From assembly GCF_907164915.1 (NCBI RefSeq), contig NC_061862.1, forward strand, positions 119,749,877-119,813,876: a stretch of DNA of 64,000 nucleotides, read 5' to 3'. Positions 10,500 to 21,367 of the stretch are shown here, in pieces. The DNA comes from Impatiens glandulifera. Taxonomy: Eukaryota; Streptophyta; Magnoliopsida; Ericales; Balsaminaceae. Numbering within the stretch: position 1 is the first letter of the stretch; each line of letters opens with the position of its first letter. A program made the position numbers and the translations under genes. The notes below the pieces were generated by a model, which ran no database searches, had not been told where the DNA came from, and saw only the letters and a program-made list of their open reading frames with translations.

Positions 10500-11704
10500 A
10501 TAATCTTTTGGTACCCATCTTCAATTGGGTCTTCGGTCAATCAGTCCCTTAAGAATCCATATTTGAGTTATTCAGATGGATTTCCCGTTTTGTGTTGTGA
10601 TTAATGCGTATGTTTTTGACTTAGCAGACGACTTTCTGCTAGCCACTGATCCTTTAGCTTTTGAAGAAGGTTTAGTTTTCTTTTAAGACTCCTTGACTTA
10701 GAGTCATATTTTAATTTACCAAGCTTATTAGCCTTTTCAAGCTTAATCTTAAGCCAGCTAACAGTTGGTGGAACATAAACTATTTCATTTTTAAAAGCCA
10801 CTTCTTCATGAATGGGATCAGATTCAATGTCAGTCACACTTCCTTTGACAAAACTTATTGACTTAAGTTTGTCATTTGGCTTTGACTTTTTGTAGGACAG
10901 GTTAGGATCAAAGCTATCAAATCCCAAACCGGATCTAGATCCAGCAGGTTTCAACATGCTGATCTGATATCTAACAGCATCACCAGACCTTGTCTATGCA
11001 CTTACAATGTAGTTTAGTCTCTTATTTTCAAATGAAAGGATTTGAATCTGTTCCTTGAGCATCTCATTCTCAGATGAGATCTCTGTTAAGTTTTAATCAA
11101 AAACATTTGATTTGGGTTCTTGATCTGAAAAGGAAATAGTTGATTCATATTTAACTTTCATTTCATAAAAAGAGTTAGCTAACTTTTTGTACTCAATAGC
11201 CATTTCATTGAGTGCATTAGTTAACTCCTCGTTTGTAAATTCTGGTGCAGAAATATCATTTACCTTATATTGGTCATCTGCCATCAGACATGTTACAGCT
11301 TCATTCTCTTTTTCGGTGGGAGACTCCTCAGTATCACTGTCAGCCCATCTGGATTTCTTCTGGCTGCAAATGAATGCGTTCCTATTCTTCTTTGCTTGAG
11401 AACTCACACCATGGATTTGGGTGAGCTTATCCCATATTTCTTTTGCAGTTGAACAGGACTTGATCTCACAGAACATATTTGTGTTGAGAGATTGAAACAG
11501 AATGTTCTTAGCAACATTAACTAGGTTGTTTGTCACCTTATCTTCAGTGGTCCACTCACTTCTTGGCTTTGAAATCTGTAAGGGGCCATCGTAGATAACA
11601 ATCCACATGTCACGGTCAATAGCGGCCAAGTGAGCTTGCATTCTTACCATCCACACATCATAGTTGTCCTTTGATAGAAGAGGAATTTCATTGAGGCAAG
11701 ACAT
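10500..11704 (-). pseudogene. RE2 gag lacking the zinc-knuckle half
   Basis: Start Met at 11704 (MSCLNEIPLLSKDNYDVW), with the capsid-like segment through STAKEIWDKLTQIHG. The reading then jumps to QAKKNRNAFICSQKKS and an acidic stretch (DTEESPTEKENEAV). In RE5 and RE6 this point carries about 200 more residues including the CCHC knuckle, which are absent here. A stop ends the ORF at 11093. The coiled-coil and basic C-terminal part (10601-10957) follows after a frameshift and a TAG where SAWTRSG is expected. The same internal loss is seen in RE4. Confidence 0.85.
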
Positions 11705-11740
11705 GCTTTTGGGTTCTTGATGTTTGAGAATAGAAACAAG

Positions 11741-11752
11741 ACTCTGATACCA
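11741..11752 (-). other. RE2 primer-binding site
   Basis: The element strand reads TGGTATCAGAGT, 11 of 12 matches to the initiator tRNA-Met site, two bases inside the 5' LTR end. Confidence 0.88.
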
Positions 11753-11754
11753 AT

Positions 11755-14046
11755 TGATAGGATCAGCTTTATCGTTAGAGACGGGGGTCTGGCTAAGGAT
11801 GAAGGCTTATGAAAAACAGTTTGAAAAAAATCCTGTTAAGGATTTAATTCGCTTTCTATTCTACGCAAACTTGTGTAAATACTTGAAACGGATTCAAGGC
11901 GGAATTGTTTACTTGGGTTTGAAGCACAAGATGAAAGATGAAAAGATGACAGAAAATGAAGAACACAACAGTTTGTTTATGGTTGTTCGGAGAAACTCTC
12001 CTACGTCACCCATTCTTCCAACTACCGGAAGGATTCACTATATGATGAGAATCAAATACAGTTTACACACACACTTAGCTCACTATTGAACAAAACACTT
12101 TCTGTTCAATTACAAGAAGATGAAGAATATCACTAAGCTAATGGTGTTTTGATTCTAGCTCTCTCTCTCGATTCACACATAGTACAATCAGAAAGAAGCT
12201 TCAAGAAAGTAAGATCAGTAAGCAAGATGATTGAGTAGTCTCTCTCTGCAAAATCAGAATGCTTGTTCGTTGTATGATACTTCCGTTAATTGATTCAAGT
12301 CAGTCTGTGCTTCGTCCATTGCTTTAAGGATCGGTTAAATACTGATCAGGAGCTAACGGTCGAATCTTCAAGAATGATACGTGGCGCTCTTCCATTGGAA
12401 AGCCTCCATTGTACACAGTAGACTCTGAGCACAACGATCGTGGCTGTACCGAACTGGTAGTGCGCCGAATATTCCATCAGGGATGTACCTGTAAAACGGA
12501 TAATGTGAGGAAAATTCTCTAACGTGCCATTCCTTGATTGGATGCATATAGCTGTTGTACTAATCTTCACAAGAAAGTGGAGCAGAAATAGGGTACAGCT
12601 ATAACACGTGGGTAGGAGAAATGCTAGATTCAAGTGTACTGCTTGAATCAGAGCATTAGACGTATTTCAGTTAAACGGATCAGTCTAATGAAATAAGTCA
12701 ACTCCTTTTGATGAAAAGCGTCTATTAGACCGCCTAGTCTAATGTACTTAGACTCGCGTCTAATACAAATAACCATTAGACGGGTACGTCTAACTCCACT
12801 AAGTTAGACTACCACGTCTAATTCCGGTTCTACCTCAGACTTGTCTGAGGGAGTTAGACCCACGTCTAACTTTCAATAATTAGACAACCCGTCTAATTAT
12901 AATAACCATTAGACCGGTATGTCTAACTCCACTGAGTTAGACTACCACGTCTAATTCCAGTTCTACCTCAGACTTGTCTGAAGGAGTTAGACCCACGTCT
13001 AACTTTCAATAATTAGACAACCCGTCTAATTATAATAACCATTAGACCGGCACGTCTAACTCCACTGAGTTAGACTACCACGTCTAATTCCGGTTCTACC
13101 TCAGACTTGTCTGAAGGAGTTAGACCCACGTCTAACTTTCAATAATTAGACAACCCGTCTAATTATAATAACCATTAGACCGGTACGTCTAACTCCACTG
13201 AGTTAGACTACCACGTCTAATTCCGGTTCTACCTCAAACTTGTCTGAAGGGTTAGACCCACGTCTAACTTTCAATAATTAGACAACCTGTCTAATTATAA
13301 TAACCATTAGACCGGTACGTCTAACTCCACTGAGTTAGACTACCACGTCTAATTCCGGTTCTACTTCAGACTTGTCTGAAAGAGTTAGACCCACGTCTAA
13401 CTTTCAATAATTAGACAACCCGTCTAATTCCGGTTCTACCTCAGACTTGTCTGAAGGAGTTAGACCCTCGTCTAACTTTCAATAATTAGACAACCCGTCT
13501 AATTCTTTACATGTATTAGACTTACACGTCTAACTCCGATGAGTTAGACTGTACGTCTAATTCTATTAGACTCACGTCTAATTCCGTGTATTCATTAGAC
13601 TACCCGTCTAATTCTTTACACGTCAATTAGACTTACACGTCTAACTCCGATGAGTTAGACTGTATGTCTAATTCTATTAGACTCACGTCTAATTCCGTGT
13701 ATTCATTAGACTACCCGTCATTTTCTTTACACGTCTATTATACTTACACGTCTAACTCCGATGAGTTAGACTATATGTCTAATTCTATTAGACTCACGTC
13801 TAATTCATGCGTCTATTAGGCTGCTTCGTCTAACTCCGTTGAGTTGGACTAAGCGTCTAATTTCATTAGACTTGCGTCTAACTTAATGCGAATGGAGATT
13901 AAAATCGGTCTAATGACCCTCATTAGAACCAAGTCTAAAGACATGTTGTCTTAATACACCTATATGAAAACACATAAATTATTTCATCATCAAAATATCA
14001 AGGGATAAATTATTTCAACACATAGTCAAAATAATTTGACCAAACA
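11755..14046 (-). repeat. RE2 5' LTR (2292 bp)
   Basis: Aligns end to end with 3142-5493. It begins TGTTTGGTCAAAT on the element strand at 14046 and ends CCTATCA at 11755. The conserved TGACGTAG-type block is at 11978-12022 and the hairpin is at 11882-11898. Reading frames inside it are not genes. Confidence 0.93.
12772..13830. repeat. 133-bp and 111-bp arrays in RE2 5' LTR
   Basis: 133-bp unit starts are at 12772, 12905, 13038, 13171 and 13303. The next unit is fused part-way (about 13436) to another copy by internal deletion. 111-bp unit starts are at 13515, 13626 and 13737. The array differs in unit number and arrangement from the 3' LTR copy. Confidence 0.93.
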
Positions 14047-14051
14047 CACAC

Positions 14052-14332
14052 CAATTTAGTTGGTTACTATTCCATGTCCATCACCACCATCCACCCAATC
14101 TAACACCAAGCTCATATCGTTAAGTTTTCATCTCTCTTTAATGTCACACTCCAACCCATATTACAAGTCTACAATTTCTTCCTTCAGCGCATCACTTGGG
14201 TTACGAGTACAACTCCATATCCATGTCATAAATTCACAACATATATGTCACATGTTGACAACATTCCTTTCAACACTTACGTACGACACCTAGTTGACAA
14301 CCTCTTTCATAATATACATTCATTCTTATTAT
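14052..14332. other. Spacer between RE2 and RE3
   Basis: About 280 bp with no recognisable element. It is rich in CA/TC-type sequence. An open frame at 14060-14293 has no recognisable domain and is not called. Confidence 0.5.
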
Positions 14333-14568
14333 TTTTGGCACAATTATAATCCTACATCGGAAGATGATAGAAGTGAAAGAAGTTTCTTAGTATATAAAAG
14401 AAACTATATTCACAATTAGAAAATATCCCACATCGGAAGTTGATGGGAGTTGAGGAAATTTCTTAGTGTATAAAAGACATTATCCCCTCTTTGGTTTATT
14501 GCATTCAATACATGTATCTCTTCTTCCTTATTAATTGATATCCTTAGTACTCGGAGATATAGGAAACA
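14333..14568 (+). repeat. RE3 5' LTR, left part (split by RE4)
   Basis: Starts near TTTTTGGCACAATT and contains a promoter block twice in tandem (CACAATTA...CACATCGGAAG...TATAAAAG), with TATA boxes at 14391-14400 and 14467-14476. It ends in AAACA, the target site of RE4. The right part of the same LTR resumes at 24203. A related fragment is at 43191-43368. Confidence 0.75.
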
Positions 14569-14725
14569 TGTTGGGTCAAATTATTTTGGCTAACGTTATT
14601 TTAATGATGTATTTGTAAAACTTTGATTAATAATGAAACTAAGCCGTCAAATTGTTTTTGTGCAAGCGCATTAAAATATGCTAAGTTAGACTTAGTTTGA
14701 AACAGGCTAATTAGACGTGTTTCCA

Positions 14726-14921
14726 GTTAGACGTGCAGTCTAACAGATACGTAGTTAGACGTGTAGTCTAACAGATACGTAGTTAGACGTGCAGTTTAAC
14801 AGATACGTAGTTAGACGTGCAGTATAACAGATACGTAGTTAGACGTGCAGTCTAACAGATACGTAATTAGACGGGCAATCTAATAGATACGTAATTAGAC
14901 ATGCAATCTAACAGATGAAAC
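14726..14921 (+). repeat. 28-bp array in RE4 5' LTR, 7 units
   Basis: The unit is GTTAGACGTGCAGTCTAACA plus GATACGTA. Each unit is an inverted pair TTAGAC-5 nt-GTCTAA. Seven units were counted by eye. Confidence 0.93.
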
Positions 14922-15368
14922 TTAAACGCTGGAAAACGTAGTTAGACGTGCCGTCTAACTCCATTAGTCTTGGTGGTCTAATGAATCTAGCTATTAGACG
15001 TGGGTGTCTAACTTTCTTAGACTTGACAGTCTAATGGAGCACGTCTAATACCTTGCTTCAACAGTTGCTGGAAGTCAGCATCCATCTACCCACAATCAAC
15101 TAACTGTACGCTACTCCTGCTCCACTGATCCGTGTAGTTCAGTAGGACAGTCAGTTGCGTCCAATGAATAAATTCCACTTAAGTAAATATTTTTTCCTCT
15201 ACTTGTTCCTTGCAGGACAGTTCTGGAAGAATGTTTGGCGCACTACTAGATTGGTAAGGCCACAATATTTGTGTACAGAGCCTACTGTACTCTTGTACTA
15301 TGGGCGGTTTTCCAATGGACGCTCGCCACATTTCAATGTAGAAGATTCGACTGTTGGTGCTTGCTTTC

Positions 15369-15377
15369 TATATAAAG
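15369..15377 (+). promoter_or_regulatory. RE4 LTR TATA box
   Basis: TATATAAAG in the 5' LTR; the same box is in the 3' LTR at 23712-23720. Transcription would start about 30 bp downstream, leaving the conserved block in R/U5. Confidence 0.65.
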
Positions 15378-15889
15378 ATCCCCAAGGACAACGGACGAGC
15401 TACTGGTCATTCACACTGTCTCAAAAAATGTTGTCTGCTTCCTCACTTGCTTATTGATTTGGTACATCATCATCACGAGAGAAATAGAATCAAAAACATT
15501 GTCTAGCTTAGTGATATTCTTAAACATATTGTAAGTTAAACAGAGTCTGTTCTGTTCAACAGTTAGCTAGCCAGAAAACTGTATTTGATTCAAAGAAGTA
15601 TAATGAATTCTTCCGGTAGTTGGAAGAAGGGGTGACGTATGAGAGTTTGCTCTGAACATCCATAAACAAATCGCTGTGTCATTTACATTCTGTCTTTTCT
15701 TCTCTCATTAGTTCTTAGCTTTAAACCTGAGCAAAAGTTTCCGCACTTGAATCTCTTCAAGAGTTTGTAAGGGTTTGTGAAGAATTGAAAGTGATATTAA
15801 TCCCTAATAGGATTTCTATCAAACTGTTTTCCAGAAGTTGTCAAGAATAGTTAGACCCCATCTCTATTGATTACATCGATCCTATCAAT

Positions 15890-15901
15890 TGTTATTAGAG
15901 C
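15890..15901 (+). other. RE4 primer-binding site, mutated
   Basis: TGTTATTAGAGC, two mismatches from TGGTATCAGAGC, two bases after the LTR end. Confidence 0.8.
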
Positions 15902-17360
15902 CCTATTTCTATACTCAATCATCAAGAACATAAATTGTGTCTATCATCAACGAGATCCCTCTACTTTCGAAAGAAAACTACGATTATTGGATAATAGAAT
16001 GCAAGCTCACTTGGCTTCTCTTGATTGCGATATGTGGAGTGTAATTACCGATGGTCCCATAAAGATTGAAAAGCCAAGATGTGTGTGGAAAACAAAAGAT
16101 AAGATGAATAACATCTTGGACAACGTTGCCAAAGATATCCAATATCAATCAATTAATATGAATATATTTTGCAAGATCAAGTCATGCCCCTCTGCTAAAG
16201 ATATTTGGGAATAGTTTATTCAGAACTATGACCGTAACGTTATAAACTAAGAAGAACCAGAAAGATTAGAGGGTTCTTATATGTGTTGAAAACAAGTCCA
16301 AATGGGCCGATAGAGACTTAGAGGACTCACCTAGTGAAAATGATTCAAAAGCCGTCACATGCTTGATGGCAGATGTCAATCAATCAACATGAATATATTT
16401 TGCGAGATCAAGTCCTGCCCCTCTACTTAAGATATTTGGGAAAATCTGATTTAGATCTATGACCGTAACGTTCAAACTAAGAAGAACCGGAAAGATTATA
16501 AGGTTCTTATATGTGTTGAAAACAAGTCCAAATGGGCCAATAGCGACTTAGAGGACTCACCTAGTGAAAATGATTCAGAAGCTGTCACATGCTTGATGGC
16601 AGATGATCAATCCAATGTAAATGATCTTCCCTCACAAGAGTTTACCAACGAAGAGTTAACTGTTGTACTCAATGATATGGCCATTGAGTACAAGAAGTTA
16701 TCAGATTCTTTTAATGAATTGAAAGAGAAATATGAGACCAATATCTCCTCTTCATCTCAAATATCTAAACAAAATGTATCTGAAAATAAAGTGGTTGAGA
16801 TCTCATTTGAGAATGAGATGCTCAAGGAATAGATTCAAACTCTTTATATTGAAAACAAAAGGTTAAACAATATTGTAAGTGCTTGGACATGGTCTAGAGA
16901 AGCTGTCAAATATCAGATTAGTCTGTTGAAACTTACTTGATCCAAATCTGGTTTAGGATTTGATGGCAATGACCCAGACCAATCCTGTAAATAGTTAAAC
17001 TCAACAACTCACTAGCTTAAGCCAATAAGTTTTGTCAAAGGGTGTCTAACTGACACTGAAACTAATCCAATTCATGAGGACTTAGCTTTGAAGGATGTAA
17101 TAACTTATGTTTCGCCGACTATTAACTGGTTGAAAATTAAGTTAGTTGCAACTAGCAAGTCTGACAATCAAAAACCTGACTCAAAGTCAATGATTTTTAA
17201 AAGAAAATCATCCTCTAAAGCTAAGGGATTAGTGGCTAGTAGAAGGACGTCTGCTAAGTCAAAGTCATACGCATTAATCACAAAACAAAATGAAAAATCC
17301 ATCAAAATAACTCAAATATGGATTCCTAAGGGACTGATTGACCGAGGACCCAAGTGAACA
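15900..17360 (+). pseudogene. RE4 gag lacking the zinc-knuckle half
   Basis: Reads RMQAHLASLDCDMWSVITDG and SAKDIWE (15990-16214). It then passes straight to TKKNRK..ICVENKSKWANSD and an acidic stretch (about 16480-16600), so the central gag and CCHC knuckle are missing as in RE2. The helical part FTNEELTVVLNDMAIEYKKL is at 16640-16700. The basic C-terminal part is at 17088-17357 (ending GLIDRGPK). It has multiple stops and a 230-bp internal tandem duplication. Confidence 0.85.
16145..16606 (+). repeat. About 230-bp tandem duplication in RE4 gag
   Basis: The segment beginning TCAATCAATTAATATG at 16145 recurs at 16376 (TCAATCAATCAACATG), a 230-231 bp period. Both copies end with the codons for TCLMADD. 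Confidence 0.9.
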
Positions 17361-17429
17361 TGGGGACCAAACGATTGTAAATATTGTTTTGTGTAGGAAC
17401 ATCCTAGTGACTGTCTAGAGAATTTGGTT

Positions 17430-19065
17430 TAGTATTTGGACAGCGGTTTTCCTAGACACATGACAGGAAATAGATGGCTTCTAACTGATATAGCAGATTG
17501 CTCTAGTCCTAAGATCACCTTTGGTGACAACAAGAAGGGTAAGACCATGGGTGAGGGTAAGATTATCCATGGTAATTTAACTATTAATGATGTGTTACTT
17601 GTTGAAATTTTGTGTTATAACCTGATTAGTATAACTCAATTATGTGACAATGGTTTATCTGTTGATTTTCAAACTCATGCATGCCTAGTTAAGGACCAGT
17701 AGGGTAATACTCTGTTGACCGGAAGTAGGGTAGGAAATTTTTATAAAATGAACTGGCAAAATAAGACATCTGACCCTATGTGCATGATTGCCAAGAATGA
17801 CCAGAAATGGCTATGGAACAAAAGATTAAACCATCAACAACATTTGTTCGCATAATTTAGTGTTTGAATTACCTAAATTACAGTTTTCTAAGGACAAGGT
17901 TTGTCCTGATTGCCAGTTAGGCAAACAGGGCAGATCATCATTCAAAAGTAAAGGAAAATCTCAATCCATCTATTGCTTAAAACCTTTACACATGGATCTG
18001 TTTGGTCCAATTCCTGTAAAGAGCTTAGGATGAATTAGATTTACCCTAGTAGTTATTGATGATTTTTCACGATTAACATGGGTAGCATTTCTGCAATCTA
18101 AGGATAAAACTGCTGAAAATTTGATTAAAATCTTTAGAAGAATTCAGAACTAGAAATCTTTAAGTATTGCTTCTATTAGAGGTGATCAGGGAACTGAGTT
18201 CACCAACAGACGTCTATCCTCTTATCTCGAGGAGTCTGGTATTAGGCACTAGTTGTCTAGTGCGAGAACTCCACAGCAGAATCGCATTGCTGAGAGAAGA
18301 GTAAGGAAACTTAAAGAAGTAGCGAGATCTATGCTTGCTGAATTAGGTGTTCCTCAGAGGTTCTGGGCAGAAGCCATAAACACAGCATGTTACACACAAA
18401 ATCGGTCGATAATCAACAAATATTTTGACAAAACACCTTATGAACTGTTTTATGGGAGAATCCCTACAGTGTCTTTATTTAAAGTATTTGAGTGTAAATG
18501 TTTTATCCATAACAATGGGAAGGATTATCTAACTACTTTTGATGCTAAAGTAGATGCTGGAATCATGTTGGGATATTCTTTAGTAAGCAAGGCTTACAGA
18601 GTATATAACAACAGAACACAAACTGTTGAGAAATCCTTACATGTTATTTGTGATGAGTCTATTGAAAGTAATCCTATTGATCCATCCATCGACCTTGCTA
18701 GCAGATTAGAAGCGACAAGTCTTGAATCTGTGTGTGAGGATGAAGCTCTAGCTAAACTGATTCCTTTGTCTAATCCTGTGGATGTTCCAGTTGAGAACCA
18801 ACCAGACGTTCAAACTCCTATTCAACAAGATGTTGAGAGTTCGGACGTCGTGGAGCCATCTGGTCAGACGACTAATCCTTTAGGACCCAACTTCATATGG
18901 AATAGGAATCATCCACCAGAATTGATAATCGGTAATCCTAACTCTCCTCGTGGGACAAGACGTCAATTAATAGATGAAATGTCCAACTCCGCCTTTATCT
19001 CTCAAATTGAACCCAAGAAAATTGGTGGAGCAGTGTTTGATCCAGATTGGATCAATGCTATATAG
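17430..19065 (+). pseudogene. RE4 protease and integrase
   Basis: Protease-side motif MDSGFPRHMTGN (17436 on; DSGC has become DSGF). Then the linker, then an integrase zinc-finger region (CPDCQLGKQG, 17910-17940), core D in LHMDLFGP (about 17990), D in IRGDQGTEF (18180), and E in RIAERRVRKL (18280), followed by 270 open codons (18253-19065) ending WINAI. In-frame stops include a TGA near 18031 and TAG at 18151-18153, near 18251 and at 19063-19065. Non-functional. Confidence 0.87.
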
Positions 19066-19074
19066 GAGGAGTTA

Positions 19075-20531
19075 AACCAATTTATGAAAAATAAAGTGTG
19101 GCATCTAACTCCAAGACCGACTGGTCAATCGGTCATTAGAACTAAATGGGTATTTAGAAACAAGCTTAGTGAAGATGACTTGTTTATAAGAAACAAAGCC
19201 GGTTGGTTGCCCAAGGGTACAGACAAGAGTAAGGCATTGACTTTGATGAGTCATTTGCACTTGTGGCTAGACTTGAGGCAATTAGAATCTTCCTATCTTA
19301 TGCATCATTTAAGAATTTTAAAGTTTTTCAAATAGGTGTGAAAAGTGCATTTTTAAATGGTAAACTAAATGAAGATGTTTATGTTGAACAACCCCTGGTT
19401 TTCTAGATCATACTTTACCAAATCATGTTTTTAAACTTGAAAAACCTTTATATGGTTTGAAACAAGCTCCAAGAGCTTGATATGATACGTTGACTAAGTT
19501 TTTGTTTGATCACGATTTCGTTATTGGAACTGTTAATAAAACATTGTTTACATTTGTTAACGATTCTCACATTTTACTTGTTCAAGTATATGTTAATGAC
19601 ATTATATTTGGATCAACTAACCTCAAATTGTGTGAGAAATTTGTCAAGCTGATGTAGGATAGGTTTGAAATAAACATGATGGGAGAACTAACCTTCTTCC
19701 TTGGCCTTCAAATTCATCAGTTGGAGAAAGGAATATTCATCAATCAAGCCAAATACTCTAAAGAGTTGTTGAAGAAGTTCGGGATGGAGAACTACTCTGC
19801 TGCAACTATTCAATAGAGCTCCTCCATTAAGCTATACAAAGATGTTGGTGGACAGGATGTAGACATCATTGCCTACAGAGATCTCATCGGATCCTTATTC
19901 TATCCCACTGCCAACTGGCCAGACTTTCAATTTGTTGTTGATGTTTGTGGAAGATTCTAGGCTAATCCTAAACTCTCTCACTTCACTGCTGCTAAACATA
20001 TTCTGAAATATTTGAAGGGAACTCAAAATGTGGGACTGTGGTATCCGAAGGATTCTAGTTTCAGTTTAACTAGTTTCGCATATGCAGATTATACAGGGGA
20101 AAAATAGAAAGGAAAAGCACGAGTAAAACTTGTTAGTTCCTTGGAGATCGTCTAATATCATGGTTCAACAAGAAGTAGACGTCGGTTGCCACGTCTACAG
20201 CTGAAGTAGAGTACTTGCTGCAAGAAGTTGCTACTCTCAGCTTTTGTGGGTTCAACAACAACTAAGGGACTATGGGATTGAGGCAGAAGAATCTCAAATT
20301 TTCTGCGCCAACACAAGTGCAATAGCCATCACTTACAATCCGGTTCTGCACTCTCGGACAAAGCACATTAAAATCAGACATCATTTCATCCTAGAGAATG
20401 TCAGTCAAAAGCATATTCTCCTTGAATATGTCCCAATAGATCAACAAATAACAGACATCTTCACGAAGCCTCTACCTGAGACTAAGTTTTCTCACTTTAC
20501 AAATATATTAGGACTTGTTGATCTTGATTGA
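19075..20531 (+). pseudogene. RE4 reverse transcriptase and RNase H
   Basis: Recognisable pieces: [37 protein letters not shown] followed by a TGA, and the active site YVNDIIFGST, in which the first catalytic Asp of YVDD is Asn. Also MMGELTFFLGLQI, and the last open stretch 20244-20531 (MWVQQQLRDYGIEAEES...DIFTKPLPETK). Stops include TAG at 19655-19657, 19958-19960 and 20176-20178. Dead by both nonsense and active-site change. Confidence 0.88.
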
Positions 20532-21246
20532 TTCTACGTTATGCATGAATTGAGGGGAAACATGTTGTTCAAATGTAACTAGAAAGACAAGTAGACAAAG
20601 CTCTCAATACATTCAATGTATCAGTAGTCTAAGAAGCGCAACTACTTACACGTGAGTTTGTTAAGCAGTATATACCTCCAGTTGGATGAAGTTCTTGGTT
20701 AAATAACATGTGTGTTTAGACGTCGACGTCTAATAGACGTTTAGACGTTTATAAGACAAGAGCAATTGGAAGCTCATGTCTAACCAAACACATGTCTAGC
20801 ACATGTTGTATATGCGTAATTAGACTTTCAAAGTCTAATAGATTTTCGACTATCTATAAGACAAGCATGATTAGATGGTGACGTCTAATAGACGCATATC
20901 CAACTTATAGGTAAAGAATGTGGAAAGTAAATTAGACGTCTAACTACTTATGTAATTAGACTATTCATCTATGACTATTGGAACAGTTATCCACTGTCAC
21001 TGTATCTGTCAATGTACCTTTCTCACCAAAAATAAACAGTCATCTCTTCAATAGCTTGAAGACATGTGTCTTTCAATGGTTAAAGAGTGACTAAAATGTC
21101 TGATGACTTTTCACTACACGTCTAACATTAATAGCACTCTTTCATAATTAATCTTAAATGATAGTTGTGTCTCTTGGGAATAGGTTTCTTAGGCTTTTGA
21201 CGGTTAATATAATCATCAAGTTAATGGTCACACGTCAGCTATTCTG
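20532..21246. other. RE4 spacer between RNase H and PDO
   Basis: About 700 bp without a gene. TTAGACG/CGTCTAA half-sites are dense between 20716 and 20960 and reappear at about 21120. It is equivalent in position and content to 6650-7358 in RE2. Confidence 0.75.
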
Positions 21247-21254
21247 TATATAAG
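21247..21254 (+). promoter_or_regulatory. TATA box upstream of RE4 PDO
   Basis: TATATAAG, 121 bp before the ATG at 21368, followed by a TC-rich leader. It suggests the PDO has its own promoter rather than depending on read-through from the LTR. Confidence 0.6.
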
Positions 21255-21367
21255 AAACGGTCATACTCAAAGGCTTGAGTATCTTCTTCTTGAATCACTG
21301 ATTCTCTCCCTAAGAAATCTTTCTTGTAGCTTTTGAATCCCTAAGTTGTTTCTTTCATCTTATTGAA

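Larger units (their letters stand above)
3142..14046 (-). mobile_element. RE2: full-length Ty1/copia element, 10.9 kb, with pol-distal ORF
   Basis: Complete minus-strand element bounded by two near-identical LTRs (11755-14046 is 5', 3142-5493 is 3') and a perfect 5-bp TSD, CACAC (3137-3141 and 14047-14051). Order: LTR, primer site, gag, protease, integrase, RT, RNase H, spacer, pol-distal ORF, polypurine tract, LTR. Long LTRs plus a gene after pol suggest the SIRE/Maximus lineage (inference; an RT tree would settle it). All genes carry stops or frameshifts, so it is not autonomous now. Confidence 0.95.
14569..15887 (+). repeat. RE4 5' LTR (1319 bp)
   Basis: TGTTGGGTCAAAT to CCTATCA. It contains a 7-unit 28-bp array, a TATA box (TATATAAAG, 15369-15377), the conserved block with TGACGTAT (15619-15670) and the hairpin CTTGAATCTCTTCAAG (15746-15761). 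Confidence 0.93.

Noticed and set aside
12346..12633. Open frames in the U3 region of RE2 and RE4 LTRs (also 15155-15457 and 23390-23734) with similar peptides such as SNGRSPRF and DSTVG
   Set aside because: They arise from nucleotide conservation of the LTR promoter region, contain the TATA box, differ in length and start, and have no leader or known domain.
14060..14293. 77-codon open frame between RE2 and RE3
   Set aside because: Low-complexity CA/TC-rich translation, no domain, no second copy.
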